A stretch of DNA of 64,000 bases from Paenibacillus algicola (lineage in GTDB: Bacteria > Bacillota > Bacilli > Paenibacillales > Paenibacillaceae), in the NCBI RefSeq assembly GCF_005577435.1, contig NZ_CP040396.1:3042501-3106500 (forward strand), read 5' to 3'. Below, piece after piece: positions 19,455-27,919 of this stretch. Made by a program: the position numbers and the translations under genes. Under the pieces are notes generated by a model that worked only from the letters and a program-made list of their open reading frames with translations, was not told the DNA's origin and ran no database searches. Numbering within the stretch: the first letter of the stretch is position 1; the number at the start of each line of letters is the position of its first letter.

Positions 19455-22400
19455 ATGAAACAACAAACCCTCGGGGTATTGACCCCCCTGCTCGACGGCT
19501 TTTACTTCAATGGAATTATACAGGGGATTCATCATGCTGCTGAAGCGCACGGAGCGCGCCTGATTCTCTTTCAAACCATGGATGCTCAAATGTCGAGAGT
19601 CACCTATCAGCGGTTTCTAGGCATGGACGAGATTGACGGCTGGCTTGTGCTGTTAAATGCCGTAAGTGATCCGCAATATATCCAGCGGCTTGAGGATTCC
19701 GGCAAGCCTATTCTGTGCAGCCCTTATCAAGGCGGCTTTCGACAAGCCGGCATTTTCTCCATTGATAATGAACAAGGGGGCTATGATGCCACGCTTCATC
19801 TTCTGCAGCATGGACATCGACGGATTGCCTGTGTGTACACGAGCCGTAACCCGGAATGCCTGCTGCGATATGAGGGATATTTGAAAGCGCTGCACGACCA
19901 TCACATCCCTATAGACAGAGACCTTGTTTTTGATATGAATGACGTATGGGAAGCGGACGGTGCAGCGGCCGCACAGCGTATGATGGAGCTTGGCTTTCCC
20001 TTCACTGCTGTAGCAGCTTTTACAGATACACTCGCCATCGGTCTGCTGGACTCTTTTGAGGAATGGGGCCTGTCTGTCCCGGAGCAAATTGCCGTCATCG
20101 GCTTCGACAATATGGATATTGCACGGCAGCATGCACTAACGACCGTAGAGCAGCCGCTGTTTGGGCGGGGATTGCATATGGCCGAGCTGCTGCTTCGCGA
20201 AATCCAGGAAGGGAAACCGCAGGTAACCCAGCTCTACCGCGAGGCCACAACGCTCGTCATTCGGCAATCCTGCGGCTGCACTCCTGTGCAGGCTGATGTG
20301 CCAAGTGTAGAAAGCCCTCCCAAGAACGCTCAGGTGACCATTGATTATTTGTCCAAGGTTATCCAGCGCAACCACCACATTGCCCATGAAATGGTCAAAA
20401 CGGACGGCAGTAAAATCCGGGACTTGTCCTGGCTCACATTTACTGACTACACTTGGGCCTGTCTCGCTCTGTGGAATGGCACCCGCACGCTCATGATTGA
20501 CAGTATTTACTCCAAGAAGAAGAACGGCTGTACCTTGAAGACCGGAGATGTCTTTGATGAAGGCCTCTTCCCTCCTGCCGAAATACATGCATTCATTGAA
20601 AAAGGGGAAGCGCTGTCGGTTCATTCAATCCGCACAGAGGGCAGGGAATGGGGATATATGCTGCTGATCGGCCGCATTGATGACAAAAACCGGACGAGCA
20701 ATTACAAGGCAGATACAATGACTCACAGTCTGGATCTGGTCGCTTATACACTGGAACGTGAAGCGATGTACGAGGAAGCGAAGGAGCGGGAGAAGCGCAT
20801 CGAGATCGTAACCTCGATCACGAATGATGGCATTTTTGAGTGGGACCTGAAGAGTAATATGTTAAGCTGGAACAAGAAAATCCTCCGGATTTTGGGGGAT
20901 ACCGGTATTCGCATGCATCGCCGGGAGTTTTTCGAGCGTGTTCATCAGGATGATCAGCAGGCACTGTTCAAAGCTGTGCGGCTGCATCTGCGGCAGCATG
21001 TGCCTTTTCAGATTGACCTGCGGCTTCGTAAAGCAGATGGCAAATACGCCTGGGTCTCAGCAGCCGGAGAAGCCGTACGTGATCCGTTCGGCTCCGCCGT
21101 TGGAATGATTGGCTCCATTGTTGATATTACGGAGCGCAAACGCTCCGAGGAGCGAATCCGCTACCTAGCCTATCATGATGCGCTTACGGATCTGCCAAAT
21201 CGCAGGCATATCTCGGAGCAGATTACAGAGCATGCTCTGGCCGGGGGACGCTTTGCTGTTATGCTGCTGGACCTCGACCGCTTCAAGAATATTAATGACA
21301 GCCTGGGCCACTCCGTCGGAGATAAGCTATTGCAGCAGGTAGCCAAGCAGCTGCAGGACAATATTCATCCCGGCGATGTGGTGGCCCGGCTAGGCGGGGA
21401 TGAGTTTATTATTCTGACTGGACAGCTGGAGTATGAGGAGCAGGCCGTGGAGCTGGCGGACGGAATTGTCCGCTCTATGAATGCCCAATACCAGATTGAC
21501 GGACATTTCGTATTTGTTACGCCCTCCATCGGTATCAGCCTCTACCCGGAGCACGGCCGAGATCAGGAAACGCTGATCAAGAATGCGGATCTTGCGATGT
21601 ATCACGCCAAGGAGAATGGCAAAAACCAGCTGCAAACCTACCATCCCCGGATGAGCACCGTCTCGCTGGAGCGGCTGACCTTGGAGAACCATCTGCGGAG
21701 TGCGCTGGACAATGGCGAATTCCAGCTTTATTATCAGCCCCAATACGATACGGAAAGTGACAAAATCGTCGGTATGGAGGCGCTGATCCGCTGGTTCTCT
21801 CCGCAGCTTGGCATGATTTCTCCGATGAAATTCATTCCGCTCGCTGAGGAAACAGGACTCATTCTGCCGATCAGTGAATGGGTGCTTACAAAGGCTTGTC
21901 TAGATAACAAGCTGCTCCTGGATGAAGGCTACGAGCCGATGATTGTCTCGGTCAATATTAGCGCTGACCAGTTTACGAACATGCATTTTGTGAGCCAGGT
22001 GGAACGCATTCTGAATGAGACAGGGCTTCCGCCGCAGCTCCTCTGCTTGGAAATTACAGAGAGTGTAGCGATCCGCAATTTGGAGCTGAGCATCCGCCAG
22101 CTTAACGCACTGATCCGGCTTGGCGTGCAGATTGCCCTGGACGATTTCGGGACGGGAAATTCTTCTCTGTCTCTGGTTAAGTCCCTGCCTCTGCACATGA
22201 TCAAGATTGACCGGGCGTTTGTGCAGGATATGACGTTAAGCCCGGCGAACCTGGCTATTTTTGAAACTATACTCAGTCTCGCCCGGGGCCTCAAGCTGGA
22301 ATGCTGCGCGGAAGGTGTAGAAACCGCAGAGCAGTTCCAAATCGTACGGGAGAAGACATGCGTGTTTGTGCAGGGATATTTCTTCAGCAAGCCGGTGCCT

Positions 22401-22463
22401 CTGAACGACCTAGCTGCATTCCTGACAGAGATGGGCTCCTCGCCCTTGAAGCATGAAGAATAA
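19455..22463 (+). CDS. LacI-type ligand-binding domain fused to PAS, GGDEF and EAL domains
   Basis: Residues 1-280 resemble the sugar-binding half of LacI-family regulators (LGVLTPLLDGFYFNGIIQGI at the start, AVIGFDNMDIARQHALTTVEQP later) without the DNA-binding headpiece and without a signal peptide. A linker, a PAS domain (about 445-560, ending GSIVDITERK), a GGDEF domain (ARLGGDEF near 642-649) and an EAL domain (GMEALIRW near 774, DDFGTGNSS, IKIDRAFV) follow. Both catalytic cores look intact. The inhibitory RxxD site is degraded (HPGD). The protein should make and/or break c-di-GMP in response to an intracellular small ligand, perhaps a sugar. It is 28 bp upstream of the channel gene. Confidence 0.88.
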   Translation: MKQQTLGVLTPLLDGFYFNGIIQGIHHAAEAHGARLILFQTMDAQMSRVTYQRFLGMDEIDGWLVLLNAVSDPQYIQRLEDSGKPILCSPYQGGFRQAGIFSIDNEQGGYDATLHLLQHGHRRIACVYTSRNPECLLRYEGYLKALHDHHIPIDRDLVFDMNDVWEADGAAAAQRMMELGFPFTAVAAFTDTLAIGLLDSFEEWGLSVPEQIAVIGFDNMDIARQHALTTVEQPLFGRGLHMAELLLREIQEGKPQVTQLYREATTLVIRQSCGCTPVQADVPSVESPPKNAQVTIDYLSKVIQRNHHIAHEMVKTDGSKIRDLSWLTFTDYTWACLALWNGTRTLMIDSIYSKKKNGCTLKTGDVFDEGLFPPAEIHAFIEKGEALSVHSIRTEGREWGYMLLIGRIDDKNRTSNYKADTMTHSLDLVAYTLEREAMYEEAKEREKRIEIVTSITNDGIFEWDLKSNMLSWNKKILRILGDTGIRMHRREFFERVHQDDQQALFKAVRLHLRQHVPFQIDLRLRKADGKYAWVSAAGEAVRDPFGSAVGMIGSIVDITERKRSEERIRYLAYHDALTDLPNRRHISEQITEHALAGGRFAVMLLDLDRFKNINDSLGHSVGDKLLQQVAKQLQDNIHPGDVVARLGGDEFIILTGQLEYEEQAVELADGIVRSMNAQYQIDGHFVFVTPSIGISLYPEHGRDQETLIKNADLAMYHAKENGKNQLQTYHPRMSTVSLERLTLENHLRSALDNGEFQLYYQPQYDTESDKIVGMEALIRWFSPQLGMISPMKFIPLAEETGLILPISEWVLTKACLDNKLLLDEGYEPMIVSVNISADQFTNMHFVSQVERILNETGLPPQLLCLEITESVAIRNLELSIRQLNALIRLGVQIALDDFGTGNSSLSLVKSLPLHMIKIDRAFVQDMTLSPANLAIFETILSLARGLKLECCAEGVETAEQFQIVREKTCVFVQGYFFSKPVPLNDLAAFLTEMGSSPLKHEE

Positions 22464-22490
22464 GCATCTGCAAAAGGATGGTGATCTCCA

Positions 22491-23519
22491 TTGATCCTGC
22501 TCCTGAGGCGGCTTTCGCACCAGCTGTTTCGGCTGCCGACCTCTTTTATTATGATTTTTGCCAGCTTCTTTATCGGAATCTGCTCCTGGATTATGCTGCT
22601 GCTGGAGCCGACAACGTTTGAACATTATTTCAATGCCCTCTGGTATGTTATGACGACGCTGACCACGGTCGGTTACGGCGATTATTACCCTGCCACCGTA
22701 CCGGGCAAAATATTTGCCATGTTTCTGTACTTATTCGGCATTGGCTTGATCACGCTTGTCATCGGCAAAATTATTGATTTATTTATCGTCGCCAAGGAAA
22801 GGAGAATGACCGGTAAAGTGGACTACCCTGGACAGAAGCACATCATTATTATTCATTGGAACAAAAAAGCGCAGGCCGCGGTTGACGAGCTGCTCAGCTA
22901 CCCGGACGGAAGCGATATTGTTCTCATTGATGACATTGCGAGAACGCCGCTGGAGCATCCCCGGATCCATTTTGTAAGTGGAGATCCTTCGTCGGAGCAA
23001 ACGCTCAACCAGGCAGGCATTACCTCGGCCCGCTCAGCCATTGTGTTCGGCGATGTCCGAATTGATGATGCGGCCCTGACTGACGGCAAATCCCTGCTCA
23101 TTGCGGCAAGCATAGAACGGCTCGCTCCTGCAGTGCATACCACGGTGGAGATTATGCTGGAGAAGCATATCCATAGCTTCAGGCATGCCAACGTGAACGA
23201 TTTCGTCCTTTCGCATGATGCGGTATCCCGCCTTGCCGTGCGCTCCGCACTACATGAAGGCAGCACCGAAATCTATACACAGCTGCTCAGCCGCAGCTTC
23301 GGAGATGACCTGTTCCCGGTAGCGTGCCGACCGGAATGGACCACGTACAGAGATGCGTTTAACGCGCTGCTTGCTCAGGGTGCGACGCTAGTTGCAGACG
23401 GCGGGGATTTAAGCATTAACCGCAAGCTAGATGAACCTATCGGTCCCGATCCGAAGCTCTTTGTCATCTGTGATCCCCCTACTTATGAGCTTCTCAGTCC
23501 GCCGAAGAAAGGAAGGTAG
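22491..23519 (+). CDS. Two-TM potassium channel with RCK/TrkA-N domain
   Basis: Two hydrophobic helices (about 18-38 and 70-95) flank the selectivity filter TTVGYGD (58-64), diagnostic of K+ channels. Residues 110-330 form a TrkA-N/RCK-like domain starting HIIIIHWNKKAQAAVDEL, with VLIDDIARTPLEHPRIHFVSGDP after it. It resembles YugO/MthK-type gated channels; here the usual G of the Rossmann turn is replaced by H-W-N. The start is TTG at 22491 with AAAGG and GGTGAT upstream. It is cotranscribed with the genes on either side and heads a module with ATP-grasp and DUF350 genes. Confidence 0.88.
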   Translation: MILLLRRLSHQLFRLPTSFIMIFASFFIGICSWIMLLLEPTTFEHYFNALWYVMTTLTTVGYGDYYPATVPGKIFAMFLYLFGIGLITLVIGKIIDLFIVAKERRMTGKVDYPGQKHIIIIHWNKKAQAAVDELLSYPDGSDIVLIDDIARTPLEHPRIHFVSGDPSSEQTLNQAGITSARSAIVFGDVRIDDAALTDGKSLLIAASIERLAPAVHTTVEIMLEKHIHSFRHANVNDFVLSHDAVSRLAVRSALHEGSTEIYTQLLSRSFGDDLFPVACRPEWTTYRDAFNALLAQGATLVADGGDLSINRKLDEPIGPDPKLFVICDPPTYELLSPPKKGR

Positions 23520-23524
23520 CTGTT

Positions 23525-24028
23525 ATTTATTATGTAATCAAGTATATACATTGGAATGAGGAGAAGTCGGCAGAGGCACGGGAAGCACTTCATACAGGCT
23601 CTATATCACAGGATGAGCTGTTTATTCGGAAGCTGGTGGACAGCACCATGCTGGAGGACAAGCTCTTCGTGCATTTATCCCATGAACAGGACGACCGGAA
23701 GGGTGAGCTTATCTATGTAGTGCCATACAGCGAAGCCGCACCGGAAGAGTACGGCTCTTCCATTGAAGACAGCCTGACCCTCTTTCTTCATCGGGGGACC
23801 CACTTCTCTTCAGGGCGCCTATTCTACTTCATCTGGGACAAAGAGGCCTTTCAGGAACCCCAGGCTCGATTTCCCACGCCGACATTTCATAAGGATGCCG
23901 CCGCAAGTCTGTTAAATCATGATCTGGTATTCGGCGGCTTGACGTATGAAATACTGTACAGCATCTATGTTCCGCGTAAGGACGTGGTGCTGCTGTTCAT
24001 GAAGGAGGCAGAAAGCTATGAACAATAA
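23525..24028 (+). CDS. Unknown protein in channel/ATP-grasp module; start codon unclear
   Basis: No family was recognised. The reading frame gives a convincing 167-residue soluble protein beginning IYYVIKYIHWNEEKSAEAR and ending near VPRKDVVLLFMKEAESYEQ. It is open with protein-like sequence from 23525, but the first ATG is at 23636 and the first GTG at 23627. AAGGAAGG lies 8 nt before an ATT codon at 23525, so a rare ATT start, or a shorter protein from 23627/23636, are the options. Translation may be coupled to the channel gene, whose stop is 5 bp upstream. It overlaps the following lipoprotein gene by 11 bp. Confidence 0.6.
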   Translation: MYYVIKYIHWNEEKSAEAREALHTGSISQDELFIRKLVDSTMLEDKLFVHLSHEQDDRKGELIYVVPYSEAAPEEYGSSIEDSLTLFLHRGTHFSSGRLFYFIWDKEAFQEPQARFPTPTFHKDAAASLLNHDLVFGGLTYEILYSIYVPRKDVVLLFMKEAESYEQ

Positions 24029-24368
24029 GAAGCATCGCTCCGATCTGCCACAGCCTTCGGCTGAATCTCAGATCCGTCAGACGACTCCCGGATCCAAGGC
24101 ACGGCTGGCTGCGTTTGCGTTGATGCTGACCGTCCCGGCCTCTTTAAGCGGCTGCGGACAGTCCACTTCCTACGATGACTGTAATCCCAATCTGGAATAC
24201 TGCGAATATGACTCCTCTGGCGGCTATTACTATTATAATGGCGGCTCCGGAGTCTATTACGGCTCAGGCAAACCGCTGACGCGTACGCAGAGCGAGGCTA
24301 TTCGCTCCTCTGGCAGCTCCAAAGGCTTTGGCAGCGGAGGCTCCAGCGGCGTCCGTTCAGGAGGGTAG
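24018..24368 (+). CDS. YgiB/DUF1190-like putative lipoprotein
   Basis: The 116-residue protein has a basic N-terminus (1-30), a hydrophobic segment AAFALMLTVPASLSGC with a lipobox-like LSGC at about 45-48, then a short Cys/Tyr/Gly-rich tail (YDDCNPNLEYCEYD) ending in Ser/Gly repeats and VRSGG. E. coli YgiB has the same layout (lipobox, low-complexity Gly/Ser tail ending RSMGG) and is encoded immediately before the GspS-like YgiC, exactly as here. Similarity is therefore structural and contextual. The ATG has GAAGGAGG upstream. Its role is unknown; it is probably envelope-anchored. Confidence 0.65.
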   Translation: MNNKKHRSDLPQPSAESQIRQTTPGSKARLAAFALMLTVPASLSGCGQSTSYDDCNPNLEYCEYDSSGGYYYYNGGSGVYYGSGKPLTRTQSEAIRSSGSSKGFGSGGSSGVRSGG

Positions 24369-24373
24369 CTCCA

Positions 24374-25732
24374 TTGATGAATACGGGGCGCCACATCTTT
24401 CCACTGCCTGCATCCCAGCAAGAGGTCTATGGCTACGCTTCCTCTGACACGGTCCCTTATCACCGGATGTACGGTAAAGCCTACTGCCTTCCTTCTGTCG
24501 CTATATATAGCCCTGAAGAAATAGAGGTTCTTAACGCGGCCTCTCAGATCATGGACCAGATCTTTCGCAAAGCACTTTCGTTTGCCCAGCAATATTTACC
24601 GGATCACTATTTCATCGAACAATTGGGCATCCCGCCTGCTGTCCTGCCATTGGCCAGACAGCCTGCGCCAACAAACGGAATTACTCGGCAGGACTGGATC
24701 CTGGGAGAAGCAGGACCGAAGCTGATTGAGATGAATGCAGATACGCCTACCGGGATTCCGGAATCAGCTTTCCTGGAGAGACATGTACTGCACCATTTTA
24801 CCGATTTCAAGGGTCCCTCTGAGCACCTTGCGCAGCTGCTGAAGGAAGAGCTGTGTGCCTTTGCGACACATGGTATTCATGCTGGCTTTCAAGGTCCTGT
24901 AGCGTTTAGCTGCTATGACTGGCATGAGGAGGACCGGCACAATACGCTGTATTTGATGAGCTTGCTGGAAGGGGCCGGCATTCCCGTGCTTTATGCCCCT
25001 CTTGAGGAGCTGGAAATTATCCCGGATCACGGCTTGTTTCATAAGGGACAGCGCATTGAAATGTGGTATCGCCTGTATCCATTAGAATATCTTGTGCATG
25101 ACCGCGATGAAGATAACGGGGTTCCTGTTGGAGAAGCTTTGCTCCGCCTGGTGCAGCAGAACAAGCTCTGTATGCTGAATGCCGCACCTCATCTTGTCCT
25201 GCAGAGCAAGGGCTTTCTGGCTACGGTGTGGTCCCTGTATGAACGAAATTCACAGACCGCGGAATATTGCGGATTTACGCTTTTCACCGATCAGGAGCTT
25301 GCCGCGATTGAAGCCTATTGTCTCCCCTGCTACTTCACGCCCCAGCCCTTCTTGCAATCCGGGACCGATTATGTCGCCAAGAGCTATTGGGGACGGGAAG
25401 GCAAAGGCACCGCGATTATGTCTTACGAGGACCGACAGCAGCCTCTCACTTACGCCGGCAGAAATGTCAAGACGGCGCTGGAGGAAGAGGAAACCGAGGA
25501 ATCAGAAGCTTCTGAAGTGCTGGCTTATTACGAGAATCAGCCCAAGATCTATCAGCAGTACTGGAGTATGCCTGCTGCCTCTGTAGAAACAGAGTCGGGA
25601 AGCTACACTGGTTATTTGTTAACGGGTGTGTTCATCATCTCCGGCACCTTCGGAGGATTATTATCCCGCATCGGTGACAAGATTACTGGAGACGGTGCTT
25701 ATTACTGTCCTGCTGCGATTCACCCGACTTAA
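24374..25732 (+). CDS. Glutathionylspermidine-synthase-like ATP-grasp ligase (YgiC/YjfC family)
   Basis: The 452-residue protein matches the GSP_synth domain. It has an N-terminal substrate part with WILGEAGPKLIEMNADTPTGIPES (about 112-135), a middle region with AFSCYDWHEEDRHN, and a C-terminal ATP-grasp part with YVAKSYWGREGKGTAIM and GGLLSRIGDKITGDGAYYCP. It lacks the amidase half of true glutathionylspermidine synthase, so like YgiC/YjfC it likely ligates an unknown amine or peptide to a carboxylate. The start is TTG at 24374, 8 nt from GGAGGG; it begins 5 bp after the lipoprotein stop. Confidence 0.85.
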   Translation: MMNTGRHIFPLPASQQEVYGYASSDTVPYHRMYGKAYCLPSVAIYSPEEIEVLNAASQIMDQIFRKALSFAQQYLPDHYFIEQLGIPPAVLPLARQPAPTNGITRQDWILGEAGPKLIEMNADTPTGIPESAFLERHVLHHFTDFKGPSEHLAQLLKEELCAFATHGIHAGFQGPVAFSCYDWHEEDRHNTLYLMSLLEGAGIPVLYAPLEELEIIPDHGLFHKGQRIEMWYRLYPLEYLVHDRDEDNGVPVGEALLRLVQQNKLCMLNAAPHLVLQSKGFLATVWSLYERNSQTAEYCGFTLFTDQELAAIEAYCLPCYFTPQPFLQSGTDYVAKSYWGREGKGTAIMSYEDRQQPLTYAGRNVKTALEEEETEESEASEVLAYYENQPKIYQQYWSMPAASVETESGSYTGYLLTGVFIISGTFGGLLSRIGDKITGDGAYYCPAAIHPT

Positions 25733-25768
25733 CACATACAATGATTTTATGGAAGAGGAGGTTATCAC

Positions 25769-26173
25769 TTGGATCATTTTTTACTAGATGGCTTGAACGT
25801 GCTCATCGGGCTGTGCATTATCCTGATCGTGCTTGCAGCGGGCTATTTCGTATTCAGCACCCTGACACGCTTTGACGACCGCAAGCAGATTGCAGCAGGG
25901 AATCAGGCAGCCGGCATCTATATGGGCGGCAAGCTGCTGGGTCTGTGCATCATCGTCGCGATGGTGTCCTACAGCTCACATGACTGGCTGCAGATGATCA
26001 TCTGGTCAGTTGTCGGTATTGCTGTGCTCTGCCTGGTCTATCTGATCTTTGACTGGATTACGCCGAGTTTCAAAGTGTGTGAAGAAATCGAGAAGGGCAA
26101 TACCGCTCTCGCAACCCTCCTGCGCTCTATTATTATCGGTGTGTCTATTGTGATCGGCACTTTTTTAATGTAG
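25769..26173 (+). CDS. DUF350 membrane protein (YjfL-like)
   Basis: The 134-residue protein has four transmembrane helices: LNVLIGLCIILIVLAAGYFV, then AGIYMGGKLLGLCIIVAMV, a central WSVVGIAVLCLVYLIFDWI and a last LRSIIIGVSIVIGTF. DIRK-type basic residues and the F-D-W-ITPSFKVCEEIEKGN loop fit the DUF350 family. In E. coli yjfL (DUF350) lies beside yjfM (DUF1190) and yjfC (ATP-grasp), the same trio as here. The function is unknown. The start is TTG at 25769 with GAGGAGG upstream. It is the last gene of the run and is followed by a hairpin. Confidence 0.85.
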   Translation: MDHFLLDGLNVLIGLCIILIVLAAGYFVFSTLTRFDDRKQIAAGNQAAGIYMGGKLLGLCIIVAMVSYSSHDWLQMIIWSVVGIAVLCLVYLIFDWITPSFKVCEEIEKGNTALATLLRSIIIGVSIVIGTFLM

Positions 26174-26188
26174 GACTGAACAATACAG

Positions 26189-26220
26189 ACCCTGATCCTA
26201 GGTAGAAGGAGGATCAGGGT
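26189..26220. terminator. Hairpin between convergent operons
   Basis: ACCCTGATCCT (26189-26199) and AGGATCAGGGT (26210-26220) form a perfect 11-bp stem with a 10-nt loop, followed by TTCGTATT. It separates the DUF350 gene from the convergent solute-binding protein gene. Confidence 0.75.
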
Positions 26221-26236
26221 TTCGTATTACTTGAGG

Positions 26237-27844
26237 TTAATTCGTCGCCTGGTATCGCTCATACTGAGCTCGCTTTATTTCCAGGTAACGCTGCGCACCC
26301 ATTTGGTCCAGTGTTTTCACATAGTTGTCCCAATCTGCATCCAGACTCAAGGTGCCTGTAATGAACTTGACGCGCATCTCTTCAATATAACTATTAATGT
26401 CGGTCATAATCGGATCAATCTCCGAGGTTTCGGCATCGGTTGGCGCGAAGTTCGGCCAGATCTCTTCAGGCTTGAACTTCTCGAGCTCCGCAAGATCCGC
26501 ATTGATTTCCTGATCCACGGTCGTTCCTTTTACAGCGGTTCGCAATTCTACCGGCGGTTCAAGATATGGATAAAAGCCACCGTAGACGTTGTCCACATAC
26601 TGAAATGCTCCCAGCTGCATACCTCCTTCATAGTTACGAATCTCGTCAATATACTGCGGCTTGCCATCCACCATCGTGTAGGTTTCTCCCTCCAGGCCGA
26701 GCGTACCGAATGTGGAGCCCTCTTCCCCATAGAAGTAATCGACCCATTTGATCGTCTCTTCCGGATGCTTATTCACATTTGTAATGATAAAGGAGGACAT
26801 TCCGCGGACCGGATGATCAAGCCAGTTCATCACTTTATCGCCGCCTGGACCTTCCAATGCGTTAATACCGGAGTAATGATCTCGCACCTTGTCGCCAATA
26901 TAGTCGGGAACAACCCACGAGAAGCCGCCTACCAGATCTTTCGCGCCATCTGCCACCCATTGGGCATACTCAACCCCTGTAAATGTTTCAGGATGAAGCA
27001 GCTCTTCAGCGTACAGGCGGTTCAGATATTTCCAGACGTCACGGAATTTCTCATCATTGAATATGAGCTTTAATTGACCGTCTGAGTCCTTGTAGATCCA
27101 ATTCTCGGATGCTTTCAAACCGCCGTTCCCCATGCCAAAGCTTCCGTAAAGCTGTCTTTCCAGTGTCCATCCGACGCTTCCGGCAGGCATATACCAGCCG
27201 TGCTCATCGTTCGGATCTCCATTCCCGTTAGCATCCTGTTCTTTAAATGCCTTCAGCGTGGTATAGAGCTCCTCTGTAGTCTTGGGCACGGACAGCCCCA
27301 ATTGATCCAGCCATTTCTCGTTGATGTATAGCCGCAGCGACGAATACGGAATAGATTCATCCACATACGGCAATGAATAAATACGTCCATCCGGCATCGT
27401 TAACGCCTGCTTGATACTAGGATCGGTCTTGAATAGATTGCTCAGATTAGGGGCATGCTCCTCGATCAGCTCATCCAGCGGCAAGAACAGGCCCTGCTTT
27501 CCGTACTTTGAAATCTCCCCATGGGAGAAGCCAATTTGGTAAAAAGCATCCGGCAGATCATTGGAAGCCATGATGATGTTTTTTCGTTCTCCTAAACTGG
27601 CTCCCGGAATTTCCTCCCAGTCGATATGGACGCCCGTCATCTCCTCGTATTTTTTCCACATCCACAGATCCTTGGAGGCCGGTCTGACATCGTTATAGCC
27701 CATTCTCGCAAATTGAAAGGAGATTCCATCTGCAGAAGCATCTTTGCTGCCGCTTTCATCCTTCGGTTTCGATTCACTGCAGCCGGAAAGGAATACCGAC
27801 ACTACCAAGGTTACTGCCATCATAAAGGTTTTTGGCTTTCTCAT
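26237..27844 (-). CDS. Extracellular solute-binding lipoprotein of an LplA-type sugar ABC transporter
   Basis: The 535-residue protein starts with a lipoprotein signal: basic MRKPKTF, a hydrophobic core and the lipobox FLSGC. Mature features typical of Paenibacillus LplA/YtcQ-like binding proteins follow: WKKYEEMTGVHIDWEEIPGA, PLDELIEEHAPNL, and EHGWYMPAGSVGW after a DANGNGDPNDE segment. Such proteins bind oligosaccharides outside the cell. ATG at 27844 has AAGGGGAG upstream; the frame extends to 27907, but this start gives the proper signal peptide. It is the last gene of an operon with two permeases. The ligand is probably a galactan or sulfated oligosaccharide by context only. Confidence 0.88.
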   Translation of the reverse strand: MRKPKTFMMAVTLVVSVFLSGCSESKPKDESGSKDASADGISFQFARMGYNDVRPASKDLWMWKKYEEMTGVHIDWEEIPGASLGERKNIIMASNDLPDAFYQIGFSHGEISKYGKQGLFLPLDELIEEHAPNLSNLFKTDPSIKQALTMPDGRIYSLPYVDESIPYSSLRLYINEKWLDQLGLSVPKTTEELYTTLKAFKEQDANGNGDPNDEHGWYMPAGSVGWTLERQLYGSFGMGNGGLKASENWIYKDSDGQLKLIFNDEKFRDVWKYLNRLYAEELLHPETFTGVEYAQWVADGAKDLVGGFSWVVPDYIGDKVRDHYSGINALEGPGGDKVMNWLDHPVRGMSSFIITNVNKHPEETIKWVDYFYGEEGSTFGTLGLEGETYTMVDGKPQYIDEIRNYEGGMQLGAFQYVDNVYGGFYPYLEPPVELRTAVKGTTVDQEINADLAELEKFKPEEIWPNFAPTDAETSEIDPIMTDINSYIEEMRVKFITGTLSLDADWDNYVKTLDQMGAQRYLEIKRAQYERYQATN

Positions 27845-27919
27845 TACAAATCTCCCCTTTGCTAACATATTTTTATCTCCATAAAAGATGAGAATTACAG
27901 CATTCATCTTTTAGCAAGA

